Part shown: positions 11,304 through 23,014 of the stretch, in pieces | Numbering within the stretch: the first letter of the stretch is position 1 | Layout: each line of letters begins with the position of its first letter | Assembly (NCBI GenBank): GCA_028023455.1 | Contig: JAQFVV010001065.1 | Location: forward strand, 1 to 64,000 | Length of the DNA stretch: 64,000 nt | Reading direction: 5' to 3' | Source of the DNA: Epiperipatus broadwayi | Lineage: Eukaryota; Onychophora; Udeonychophora; Euonychophora; Peripatidae | Notes under the pieces: generated by a model | What the model was told of the DNA's origin: nothing | Seen by the model: only the letters and a program-made list of their open reading frames with translations | Databases searched by the model: none | Position numbers and translations under genes: made by a program

Positions 11304-12456
11304 TCAATTGTCGTGCATTATAGATGCATTAAACCCATTTTCTCCTTTTAATAGAAAAGCATTTTTGTGACATCTCTGAACAAGGTATGGTCCACTATAC
11401 AAGGGAAAAAAATTTTAAACTCCTTTTTTACTACACTGCTAGTCTTGGGGGATCTCAATCATACTTGATCCCCTTCCTGAAATTGGTGACATTGCATCCA
11501 TCCCCTCTTTATGTGATTTTTGGCTGCCTGGGCCAACTATCTTCTAGCAGCTTCTTGGTCACAAATAGGGTCAATAACTATTTCATCTAGTGGCACCAGG
11601 TTTGGAAATAAGTTGCGACATGGCTTCCCATAATGAAGGCATTCAGGCGTAAAACTGGTAGACTCATTTATCATCTGGTTTATACAGTTAACTATTTCTG
11701 GGGTTTTATTTACCCAATCCCGGTGGTTGGTTGATATATAGGTGTGAAAGAGATGATTGAGTTCTCTCATGACTCTTTCACATGGGTTAGATTGAAGATT
11801 CCTAATCGATGTCAACCAATGAGTGAGTTGTTGCTTCAAAAGCCAGCTTTTTCATTCTTTCGAGGTGAAGGCTGAACCATGATCTGATAGAATAGAATTA
11901 GGTTTTCCCACCTCAGGGAATTGTTTATCTTGGAGGTCCGAATCATATTCCTTGAATCTGCAGCCTGGACAGGATACGCTCGTACATATTTGGAAAAAAC
12001 ATCATAGGTTACAAGTAAATATTTGAAATTTCTAAATTTGGGCAATGGGCCATAGTGGTCAATTGCAATTAGCTCATTGGGCCTTGATGCAGTTATGAGT
12101 TCACAGTTCCAGCATAAGACTTGTTTGGAAACTTTAGTCCGGGCACATGTTGCACATTTCTGTAACGCTGTGAGGATCTTTGTGTACATACCTGGCCAGT
12201 AAAATTGGCATCTCAAGGCTTCTTCAGTTTACTGTGGCCCATAATGTCCCAAGGTTTTGTGGACGTGTTTGACCAGTTGCATCCTAATCTTATTTGGCAT
12301 CATGATTTTCCATGGGTTCTCCATGTCTTTTGTTTTACATTGCAGGATTCCATCTTTTAAGCAGAAGTGGGAGTACCGCTGCACATTTCTTTTGTTTGTA
12401 CACATTAGGTGATTGGTTCCCAGGTTGAAAATAATGTTAGCATATTGGTCATCTTG
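11304..12456 (-). pseudogene. Integrase remnant, right Gypsy copy
   Basis: Nearly identical to the left integrase remnant. It shows the same YWPGM, CATC, AIDHYGPLP, CERVMREL and SGPYLV segments. It shares the in-frame stops at 12457-12459, 12229-12231 and 11852-11854. It differs in a one-base loss near 11936 that throws the sequence out of frame before the second catalytic Asp, and in a few substitutions. It is therefore more damaged than the left copy in this domain. Confidence 0.85.
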
Positions 12457-13830
12457 CTAATATTGTAGATTTGTCAAATCGGTTTCCATAGAGGTCTTCG
12501 TGGTCGTGGCCATGATTTTGAGGGTCTGGTCATTCATCTGGGGATTTTGGATACTGGCAGGTACAGGATGGTGGCTTAGGATATCTGCCACAATGTTCTC
12601 ATGTCCTGGGCAGTAAGCCACTTTATATTGGAACTGTTGAAGGGCCAGGCTCCACCGGATCAATCGATCATTAGTAAGGAAACTCTAATTCAAGAATTCC
12701 AAACATTTGTGATCAGTTACTATGACAACATCAGACCCCCCGGAGAAATTGCTGGAATTTCTGGCAGGCCAAATGATTGCTAGAGTTTCTTGTTCTGTAT
12801 TGGTATAGTGTATTTCAGCTCCCTTTAAGGAGTGGCTACAAAATTAGAGCACCTGATGCTTTCCTTCTTCATTAATTTGGAATAACACAGTCCCTAATCC
12901 CTGCTTGCTACTATCAGTCTGGACGTAAAAGATCCTTGTAAAATCAGGGTGACACAACATTACAGCTTTTTGGAAATGTTTTTTAATGTTCTCAAAATTT
13001 TTGTCATGTGCTTCGGTCCATTCCCATTTATGATCTTTCTTTAGTAACTCTATCAGCTTTCCTGTCTCATGAGTGAAATTTGGGTAAAACTGGTGATAGA
13101 AGTTACAAAGCCCTAGGAAAGATCGGACTTGTTTCCAAGTTTTTGGCTTGGGGAAGTGCTTGATGGCTTCTTCTTTTTCAGGGTGGACATTGACCCCATA
13201 CTCAGTTACAACATGTCCAAGGAATGTAATTTTTTTTACTGCAAAGTAACTCTTTTCCAAGTTAATAGTTATGTTTTCTTGGGCACATTCACGGAAAAAT
13301 TGTTCCAGGTATTTCAAATGTTCAGTGATGTTTTTCAATGCAATTACTATATTGTCCACATAGCAGACCATATTTTTCTGTACCTCTTTAGATAGGACTT
13401 GTTTTAAACATCGCATCAGTCCTGCCCCACTATTAATGAGTCCAAAGGGAACTCGCTTAAACACATGAGTATGTCCTCCATACCGAAATGCGGTCTACTT
13501 TTGGTCACGAGGGTCTAGGGCCATCTGCCAATAACTGGAAGTAAGATATAAGGTAGAAAAGATCGTCTGCCCTGCCAACTGGACAAATAGTTCCTGGATC
13601 AGTGGCAGGATGTCTCTCTCAGGGATGGTCATGCTGTTTAATTTCCATGTGTCCAAACATAGCTGCAAATCTCCATTTTTTTTCACCACAACCAGCGGAT
13701 TATTATAGGGAGATGGGATCCGCTCAATAATATTCCACTTGATCATCTGTTGAATCTGCTTTTTCACCTTATCCTGGTATTGGAATGAGATGGGGTATGT
13801 TTTGGATTGGGTGTACGATTCCTCCTTCAC
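12457..13830 (-). pseudogene. Reverse transcriptase / RNase H remnant, right Gypsy copy
   Basis: Same domain order as the left copy. The N-terminal 111 residues are in frame here (VVVKKNGDLQLCLDTW) because the T run near 13680 is intact. Motif A again reads LYL and the catalytic box again reads YVDN. Shared stops lie at 13495-13497, 12844-12846 and 12685-12687. A C run at about 12736-12741 has one base more than the left copy and shifts the RNase H frame. PFGLINSGA, TDSSKQGLG and GHENIVADILS are retained. Confidence 0.88.
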
Positions 13831-14587
13831 TCAAATTCTATAAGTATACTTCATTATTTTTCCAGGAGTCTGGGTGAACACCTGAGCATAATTTTCTAAT
13901 ATGCTTTGGATACTTCTTTTATCTTTGGACCCTGTAATAGCTGAGTCATGGACCTTTTTTGCAATCAATGCTGAATCAACAGGCTGGATCAAGCAGCTTT
14001 GCTTCTCAGGTACGGCTTGGTGGATCACTTTTAAATGTGTTGATTCATTGTCGAACAGGCATTTTCTTCCGAAGAAATCGATAATTCCATGATTTTGGGT
14101 TAGAAAGTCAGAACACAACACCACATCATAGATTAGTCCAGATAAAATCAAGAATGTATAGCCCATCAATCTCTCATTAATCTTCACTTCTAGCCAGATT
14201 TGACTGTTTTCGCTCATGATTCTTTTCCCATTAGCCAAGGTCAACTGGATGGGATGTGTTGGCAATTGCATGATCTTCTCTCTTTATACTTTTAATCCAT
14301 ACATTTGATACGATTGATGCTTGGCTTCCTGAATCCACTAGTGCTAATACCTTGGTGGATTCTATCATCACTTCAATAATAGGACACAAGCTTGTGGTTG
14401 TAACATTCTCCATGCTTTCTTTTTCCCATATTATGTTAGTCATATGGCTACCATCTGGTTTAAACTGATTCTGTTGTCTCTTTAAATATTCTGGGCATTC
14501 CTGTATGTCCCCCTTCCTTTGTTCTGGGTTCAATGTTGGTGTTTCATCTGTTTCTGGATTCCTGAATCCATAGTCTATTGAAACCAA
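13831..14587 (-). pseudogene. Aspartic protease region, right Gypsy copy
   Basis: The better preserved of the two protease regions. The ALVDSGSQAS active site is followed by an uninterrupted segment (IVSNVWIKS) that the left copy has lost through a 22-base deletion. The reading frame then ends near 14231, while the downstream protease part (YDVVLCSDFL) is read from a different frame starting at 14271. The two frames overlap by about 40 bases, and the left copy has the same change, so it predates the duplication. A programmed frameshift cannot be excluded, but the other lesions make simple decay more likely. Confidence 0.75.
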
Positions 14588-15081
14588 AAACTCATAGTCA
14601 TTTCATTTATCTTGTGATCCGGCTTATGATGATCATTTCCTGAACCTTCATCAGCATGTTCTGTCATATGATACAGATAATATGTGATTCTGACCATGTG
14701 ATATCTGGTAGAGATCTGAGTCTTGTGGCTTGCTTTAAAAAGAATTGCGCATACGGTTTCTTGGTGATTAGTTGGGAATTTTTCATTGATTATAGTGTGC
14801 AAAATATACTCCTGTCTTTCTTCATTCCAAAAAATCTTGCACAGTGCCCGGCAGTATTCTACAACATCTGTTGGTTTGTGTGTCAATGATCGCCACCAGT
14901 CTTTAGCGGTTGCCTCCAAATGCTGGCTAGCTATGGGCATTTGTTCCCCACTGCTCAGTGCATAGAGTGAAAACATCGCCCTCAGATTTTCCATATGTTC
15001 CTGTGGACTCTCCTGTTGTTCACCACGGAAAATCTGGATCTGCATAAATTGTCCAGTGATGGGTAGTTTCTGATGCCTCAT
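14575..15081 (-). pseudogene. Gag-like remnant, right Gypsy copy
   Basis: 168 residues from the ATG at 15081, the same protein as in the left copy up to about residue 108. A one-base insertion near 14755 (ACGGTTT against ACATTT) changes the frame so that the C-terminal part is unrelated. The DWWRSL and CRALCKIFW segments of the gag-like domain are kept. No zinc knuckle is seen. Its 3' end overlaps the start of the protease frame by 13 bases. Confidence 0.65.
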
Positions 15082-15707
15082 TTTATTTATTAGAATTCCC
15101 TTCTACTTTTTTAAAGAATTCTTTAGGCATGAAATTTTGGTTGCTATACTTTCTGACTTCCTTTTTATATTATTTCTTCATTAAGTATACACCTCTCTCC
15201 CTCTTCTCTTCAACTGTCTCCATTCTGCCATTTTTTTGTTGTTGATGACTGCTGCGTATAACTGGAAAAAATATTTGATCATGACATGTATGTGTATGAT
15301 CTATTGAAATTCAACTGCCTTGCTGCTTGACTTTTGGTTGTTTTTCTGCTCCTATAATAGACTCTTACAAAAAAAATTGACTAGTTATTTGTTTCTACAA
15401 TGTAATGTTCTGCTCATGACAATTATACATAGAAAAACAGTGGAAATATAATTTAACTCTCTCTCTCTCAAACCCCTAATATCCTGGTTTGAACTCATTT
15501 TGACATGTAGTTTATTATATTACTGTTGGCACATTTATATGGCACCAGCCAACAGGATATAACAAAAACAATTCCAAATACATCTGGGCTACTCAACTAG
15601 TAAATATAAATAAGTATTTGTTACACATTATAAACTCTATTACATATATAATGTACAGAAAATGAATGAAACATGAAGTGCACCTTGTTACAATTTCAAG
15701 GTTTATA
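15082..15707 (-). other. Gypsy leader / possible LTR edge, right copy
   Basis: Copy of 7001-7624 with few changes, such as an extra CT pair in the CTCTCT run near 15460. As in the left copy, I see no clear primer binding site. Confidence 0.3.
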
Positions 15708-16144
15708 ACTTATGGCTGAAGTACATGGGTTTTATTTGTAAAACATTATTTTCGCATATATATAATGTAAGAAACACATTTTTCATATTTATAAAACCAA
15801 ATACAGAAAGAAAAACACTTATGGGTGAAATACATAGGTTTTACTTGCAAAACATTTTTATTTTCATGTATATAAGATAAGAAACACATTTTATATGTCT
15901 ATAAAACCAGATACAGTAAAAAAATTCACTTATGGTTGTAACACGTGGGCATCAAAATTCTTTTCCTTTTTTAAAAGCAAGATTTTTTTTTTACATTTGT
16001 AGCTATTAACATAGAAAACAATATTTTTCTATAGTTGCAAAACCAGATACAACAAAAACCATTTACATTTATGGTTGCAACACATGGACATTAGTTTTAA
16101 TACAAAATTTACACATTTTATGTATATAAAATTGGAAAACAAGC
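15708..16144. repeat. Degenerate ~110-136-bp tandem repeats in the Gypsy element, right copy
   Basis: Same four-unit array as at 7625-8060, with the same unit number and only scattered substitutions, so the array has not expanded or contracted since the duplication. Confidence 0.7.
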
Positions 16145-16152
16145 TCAGGTAG

Positions 16153-19112
16153 GAAGGAAATATACATATATATCATCAATGATCTCTTACAATCTTTTTT
16201 TAAAACATACATATAAACAGAATTCAGTATCTAGGGTATGTGGGTGTTTATATTGAAGCCCCACTTGGGAAGCCAAGCCCAGAAAAAAAATCCACTGTAC
16301 CAGTCAAAAAGTATACTCACTTAACAAGATTCAAATCCTAAGCAAAAGTACCTCGAATCCGATCATGCTCGAGATACACAGGTCTGGAGCAATCCTGAAT
16401 TCTAACCTATTTGCCTATTCTTCGAATCTCTGACCAATGAACAACAATCCTGAGGATACAGTAAAATTATTTTAATTCCATTACTAGAAGAAAAATGGTA
16501 GATCATAAGATCAGACTGATGATGATGATCGAGGTCGGAATAGCCCAGTTATTACATTTATTATAGTTATTTATTAATGCTAAGCTATTAGCTAAAGAAA
16601 ATAGTTTTAAATACTAATTCGAAAATAATAATTCAACAACAAACCAGGATTTACATGAATTTATATATTTAATAAAATATTGAGAAAACGCATATATATG
16701 TTACAAAATGTTTCACGCTTGTGATGACATTGTTTATTTACAAAACTTGGGAATTGTTTTATAAAATCCTCTTTATTAATTATTGAATGACTACAGTTTT
16801 ATAGAGTGGATTATAACTTGTGTGGAATTTAATATGCCAATTTAATAAACTTTTATTAACAGTATGTTGTGGATTCCTAAAATAAATATAAAAGATCGTG
16901 AAAGGTTTAGTAATAAATGATTTATTTGATAAACAGGCAAAATATAGATCTCAATCACTTATCTACATTATGAAAATCATTATACATATACTTTTATTGG
17001 CATTGTTTGTAAAAGACGTCTTTGGAGCTTATGTTTATGAGAATCAATTATACAATCATTAATATAAATCAGATTTACGTCTATGGGAATCGATAACGGT
17101 TTTAAATGAAAGCAATTTTAAAATTGACATACTGTCTAATTAGCATATTGGGACATTTCATGAATGAGTCATTATTTCTAGCACCTAACAAAAGGTCAAA
17201 CAGGCATTAATCCATGAACTAAAACAGTAATGATGTTAGCATGTATAAAGAAATACGGATCTTATGGTACTTTGAACTCTTGAGAATGAATGGGGTTGAT
17301 ACGTCTGCTGTTTTGATGGGACGGTATCAGATGGAGAGGTTTGGCTTGATGTCTAGAGCACAATCAAAACCCTATAAACCTCATGTTCCCCAGAGAGTTC
17401 TATCCCTGATTACGAACAATTTTGAGAACTAAAGCAATGAAGAAATATATATGTGGAAGTACCATAAGAGGAAGAAAAGATCTGCCAGCAGCGTTATATA
17501 TGTACAATAAACTTAATGTACTCTATATTCGAAAGCCTGTAAATGGTTTGACTTCTGTGCCATGATATATTTGAATAAAGAATCATTCTGAAAATTATAC
17601 TAGAAAATAACTCTTTAACTAAGACATTACTCTAACAAAAATTTTATATTTAATTTCGATTTCCAGATATGTATTTACTGATAAAATTAGCCTCCAGGCA
17701 CCAACAAGAAAAGATGAATTAATTATATTAAGGTTCACGATCCTTTAAAATGAAATTTTAAAGACAAATTCAAATGATAAAGTAAAATATGCATCCAAAT
17801 AAAATGTTTTAGATAAAAAAAAAACATGAATAACAGATTTAAATATGAACCAACCTAGTGAGTGATTTCAATTTTAAATAAACAAAACTTTATCGATAGA
17901 TTTCAAATGAAGCTTCCGCTTCTTTCCAAATTAAACAATTATTTCCTCCCCTTTTTAAAACTCGCAAGTTTGGTTGTTGGCATATTAAAGAAAAGCAATT
18001 AGAGATATATATATATTAAACCAAAACAAGTTAAATATTAATGGAACCGCACAAAGCTATATAACATAAATTAAGCATGAAGGGTATAGTGAAAACTACA
18101 TTATACTAATAAGGGATTACAGAGAGAGAATTTCAGAGCATAATTAATAGAGATTTATGAATTAATACATAAATAGAATGTAAGATTTTCATTATATCTT
18201 AGATAAATTATTTAAGGACTTTATACTAAAGGCAGCTCCACATTAAAGGTTACCTAAGGAAAGCAGCATAGCGACATTATTAGCAATCAGCAGTTGGAAT
18301 AGTGATCATTTTGTATGGCCAGTCAGATGGAACTTGATGGCAGTTGCAGGCAGACAGTTCTCTGAGAGAAGCGAAGCATGCTCCTTTTCTACTCACAGTT
18401 CATGACACCGAACTTCTCTTGACTTCTTAAAATGTTAAGGTCTTAAAACACTTCAAAAGTAACTGACTGAAAAGTAACTAAACTTAACTGACTAAAATCT
18501 CAACTAAACTAAACTCTTTTGTTCTATGGGCTTTTTTATCCACCTTAATCCCACCAAGAATGCAATCTCAGTTGCCCACAGCTATCTCTTAATAATAAAA
18601 AAAAAACATGTTTGATTAGTAAAATATTTAATTAACAAAATAAAACAGATAAGGCTGGAAATACCATTTTAGCTATTTTTAGAGATTTGAAAACAACTAA
18701 AAAAGAATTTTAATTAAGATTTATAATTTTAATTAATGAAAACAGTCTGACTATAGATAAAGATAATTTCAGTATTTCAAGCCCTCCCCATTTTTCTTTG
18801 TTGTTACATTCCACTAGTTTAATTAAATACACATATATAAAAAGATATTTACAAATATATAAAGAAAACATCTAATTTTCAGCAATAAATAATAAAATTA
18901 TTGCTTCGTTCATAATATATATATATATATGCATCACTCACACTACTGTTTTACTTTGCTAAATATTTTATTAATGTTTTTGGATCATTATGCATACAGT
19001 GTGTGGGTGAATGGCATATATTTACAGTGAGATCTGAATTGCAGGCCCCATAGGAGGTTAGTGTAGATGGTTAAGCATGAAGCTCGATGATGATTAGACA
19101 TCGACTGCTTCA
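16153..19112 (-). repeat. Right LTR of the Gypsy array; start given is a minimum
   Basis: Third copy of the LTR, ending at TGAAGCAGTC on the minus strand (19112 downward), where homology stops exactly and (AT)4 follows. It is the original 5' LTR with respect to minus-strand transcription. It carries private changes, including a deletion of about 25 bases near 17030 between short TATG repeats, and many substitutions between 17660 and 19100 that the first two copies do not have. Copies 1 and 2 read TTCATTCA at the junction with the internal region where this copy has only TTCA, so the end is uncertain by 4 bases. Confidence 0.85.
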
Positions 19113-21684
19113 ATATATATTGCACCCTCACTTTCAGAAAATATGTAATAATAAAAAATGGGTCTAGCTCAGATAAATAATTATGCTCATCTAAAATGTA
19201 TTTAATCAATAATAAATGTATTCTTCAATACTGTATGTTATTAAACTGGCTTTAATTAATAAATAATAATATGGTTCCATTTCATCAGTTAATTAAATAA
19301 ATATCTAATAAAAATCATGAGACTATGAAGTGAATTTACAAGTGGCAAGATGAATACATTGAGCTAATATTCCATAGGATATTACCTCAATGGCATAAGA
19401 ATACTGTCTTCCCTCCTATTATCTCAAACAATAAATCTATAGCATTCCTACATCTTCAATAACAATTAATTAATTAAGATTATCCCAAGAAATTAATCTT
19501 CATCTCTTTATCTAAATAACATAGCTCAAATAATCTCAGGTTCTTTTAAAATAATTTTATGCAATTATAATCTCTGTAATTAAGCATGATAAGGGATTTA
19601 ATATCATTTTCAATTACATCTGACTAATACTAATAATAGATAAATAATAATAATAATCTTCGATGTATAATTTAATCTTATCTATTTTCCCATTATAACA
19701 CTAATCATGAATAGTAATAATAAGTAATATAATATAATTGTTCTTATTCGTCACATGGCATATTAAATAAATATGTGGTATAATCTTATAATCTGAAAAT
19801 ATGTGGCAACCAATAATACTATAATTCTGTGTAAATATCTTATAGCTACTCTATAACCATAATAATGATATGACAAATGAAGTTTCTTGAAGAAATCATA
19901 TCAAGAAAATATTATAACTCTTAAATAATAATCTTATTTATGGTGTGCAAATCTTATATCTTAATTCAAACTATCTGTGTTTATGTATCTGTGATGTGGA
20001 GAAATTGAGTCAACACCAAGATTTATAAAACAAGTTTAACAAATTTTATTAATAACTTCAACAATAACTTTATGTACATTATTTACATTATTAATAAACT
20101 TTACATTATCACACTTTCTATACTTTCAAAAAAAATAAATTATAAAGAAAAATAAGGTATGGAACATTTTTTTAAATAAAAAATATCTCTTATTAAAATA
20201 CTATTACAATATATCTCTATTACATGTACATTACTTTGTTAATCTCATGATACAAAATAAAAATTAACCAGTTTAATGTTCATCTATTAATTTGCACTTA
20301 ATTCTTTTAAAATAATTTAATCTACCAAGTAGTCATTCCAACTTAATAATGACATGAATAAATTTATTTAACAACATAGCGGTTTAATTATACTACTGAT
20401 TGAATATTAATTTAATATCAGATAAAATATACGTGTTGGTGTATATCGTTGCTACAGAATAACATTTATAACCTATAATCATCTGTAACATTTTAACACG
20501 ATTCGGTTTTATCATATTACTTGTCAAAAAATATGCATTATAAGTAAGTTTTAAAATACTTAACAATTAATCAATATTTTTACAAATCCCACTTTAATTA
20601 TCGCTTATACATCTTTCCAAAAAAAAAAATCAATTTAGAATATAAAAATATTTTATGATTCTCCTCCTTATAAATTATACTCTGATAATCATTTGCATTC
20701 GTCTCTATCATCACTCCAAGCAAGACAACCTATCTTATCCTTTTCAAAAACGATTTCACACCTCCAAAATTATTCATTATGTCTTGTTTTAAATACAATC
20801 CTATATGATGTAATACTAGAAATTTTGATAGCGAACAGATGCATAGGTATATGGAATAACTAAAGTTTTAATTCAATAATACCTCTGTTAAATAGTCATC
20901 ATGGTAACAGTGTATAAGAAAATGAGGTCTGACTTACCTGTCTAATAACCTCCACCACAAAATATAATGTCCAGGCTATTTATTCAGCTCTATGGAACAT
21001 TTAAATTTAACACAAAAAAACATTGCCATAGAAGGGCTAAGTTATCTATACTTGCATAATTATCACCAGCAATGACCCTTATTCCCATATAAATAAATCC
21101 TACATAACATCACCTCGGTTTCATTTAACTTACTCCCAAGCTATTACTTTTATAACTTCTTTAGAGACATCACTCTACATCTCTAAAATTCTTACTACCT
21201 TTCGACAACAATAAATAAATTTGCATATAAATAATGGCCTAACTATTCAATAAGAAAGATTACTTCATTTCTTTAATAACTCTTGAACCAAAATATAAAT
21301 AATTACTATAGTTCTAATACTTCAATACTTTAATTATTTAAAATAAGTATTAAGTTCAGTTATGATAGAATCATATAATTATATTCACATTATGTTAAAA
21401 TATATTTATAATATAAGACAAAAGTATGCCTATTTTTTAAAAATAAATAAACTCCTATAAGCTTTGCATCGTGTTTTTTATACGTTCTCACACATCCACA
21501 CAAAAAATTAAAACATATTTTGACCATCTAAAATAAATAAAAAATCCATTATAAAATCATTAATATTTTTACAATTGTTACCATAAGTGATATCCCCACT
21601 GGCTAATCACTTAATTGACATTTCTGGTTCACAAACTAAATAACAAAACTTGCATAGTAAATCATTCATTCAATACCATTACAT
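19113..21684. other. AT-rich stretch starting with an LTR-like terminus
   Basis: It starts with (AT)4 followed by TTGCACCCTCACTTTC, closely matching 34078-34094 (TTGTAACCCTCACTTTC), which is also preceded by an AT run. Near 20020-20060 the minus strand has AATAAA followed by a GT-rich stretch, an arrangement like a polyadenylation site. This fits the 3' end of another minus-strand LTR, but I could not find its other border. No coding sequence is recognised. Confidence 0.3.
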
Positions 21685-21966
21685 TTAAAATATTACATTT
21701 TCTTTTAAAATTATTAAATATATTTTTAATAAAAATCTAAACATTATGTTAGTAAATAAATTAATATTTTTATGTTCCTTTTCTAACTCTAACCCAGGAA
21801 TAAGCATTACCACTAAGATTAGTAAAAAATAATTCAAAATCATATTTATGAAAACAAAAAACTTTGCCCATAAAGTTCTTTCAGGAAAAATGTCTTTTTT
21901 CCTCTCAGGTATTTCAACTTCTGGCTCTTGTTGATAAAAACTTCTACTGACACCAAAATCATGCAT
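21685..21966 (-). CDS. Possible small membrane protein or exon, unrecognised
   Basis: An open frame of 93 codons starts at ATG 21966 and stays open five codons upstream of it. Its first ~60 residues look protein-like: a polar, acidic N-terminus (MHDFGVSRSFYQQEPEVEIP) followed by one hydrophobic segment of about 23 residues (residues ~38-60) that could span a membrane. The underlying DNA (about 21790-21990) is less AT-rich than its surroundings. After residue ~60 the codons turn AT-rich, as if reading into non-coding DNA, and there is a weak donor-like GGGTTAGAG near 21790. I do not recognise the family, and it could be chance. Confidence 0.2.
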   Translation of the reverse strand: MHDFGVSRSFYQQEPEVEIPERKKDIFPERTLWAKFFVFINMILNYFLLILVVMLIPGLELEKEHKNINLFTNIMFRFLLKIYLIILKENVIF

Positions 21967-21999
21967 GCTCTGTTGGTTACACTTTTTAAAACAAAATTA

Positions 22000-22975
22000 A
22001 CAACAAATTTCAAAAAATAGAATAAGGTAAGCCGACTTTTAAATATCTAGATTGCTTCATAAATAACCATGAATCTGCTCCTAAAAGTTTATAAAATAAT
22101 ACTTCATGGTTCCTATTAATTAAAATAATTATAGAAAGTACTTTTTGATATCATATAATAAAATAATTTCAAAGTTCTGCTATTTTCATTAAGATTCCAT
22201 GACAGTTTATAATATTTTGATACGGTAACACAAACTCAGTGTTCCTCGATACTTATTATGCATTTAAAATATTTCCATAAACAATTTTCAAAATCTTTTG
22301 TATGACCAGCATACACAATTTAATGATAGGTTATTTTATTTACCTATTTAAAATATTTCTATTTCATAAGATATGAAATGTTTCAATAACAGACTTGGTT
22401 TTTACATCTTTAAAATTATTACCATATTTTTTTTAAAATATACTATTAAATATTTCTTCATAAAGAAACATTTCTGCATTTTCCAAAATAATTATTTTTA
22501 TCAGGTTAAAAGTTTTTTTAAACTTTACCATTTATTTTCCTAGTTTCAGTTTTAAATGTGTCTTCTAAATAAAAGCATTTTTTTATTCTTTTACTTTTGA
22601 TTTCTGGCGAACTTTTTTAAACATCCCATGTGGTGTCTGATTTGCTAATCTCAATAGCAAATTAAGATTATTAATTAATATAAGTAAAATTATGTGCCTA
22701 ATGGAAAAATAATAATTTTGATATTTTTCACATAAATTAAAATTTAACGATGATCTATTCATGTTTAATGTGATGTTAGAATTAGGCTTAATAAATTGGT
22801 CAATAAGGAATTACTTAGTTTTTAGCAAGGCATCTCTGTATAACATGATCTTATAATACCTTACTGTACTTTTTTAGAATTAGAAAATTAATATAATTGA
22901 CTATTACTGGTACTCCTAATCTTTAAACTGTAATCTACCAGAAATTAAGTTGTTTAATATAGCATACTTTGTAAA
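22000..22975. other. AT-rich DNA, nothing recognised
   Basis: No coding, repeat or RNA signal stands out on either strand. Confidence 0.4.
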
Positions 22976-22979
22976 CAGA

Positions 22980-23010
22980 AGTAGTAGTAGTAGTAGTAAC
23001 AGTAGTAGTA
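22980..23010. repeat. (AGT)n microsatellite
   Basis: About ten AGT/GTA triplets with one AAC interruption. Confidence 0.85.
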
Positions 23011-23014
23011 CCCC

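Larger units (their letters stand above)
1..19112 (-). mobile_element. Tandem Ty3/Gypsy retrotransposon array (LTR-internal-LTR-internal-LTR)
   Basis: Positions 1, 8069 and 16153 start with the same sequence. Everything from there recurs with an offset of about 8058-8084 bases until the third copy stops at 19112. Each complete unit carries, on the minus strand and in order, gag, aspartic protease, reverse transcriptase, RNase H and integrase remnants, which is the Ty3/Gypsy order. The third copy ends at the base that abuts a polypurine tract in the first two copies, so the shared non-coding part is the LTR and the array has three LTRs and two internal regions. The left border lies outside the window, so no target-site duplication can be checked. 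After 19112 the flank is (AT)4. Both copies are decayed. Confidence 0.9.
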
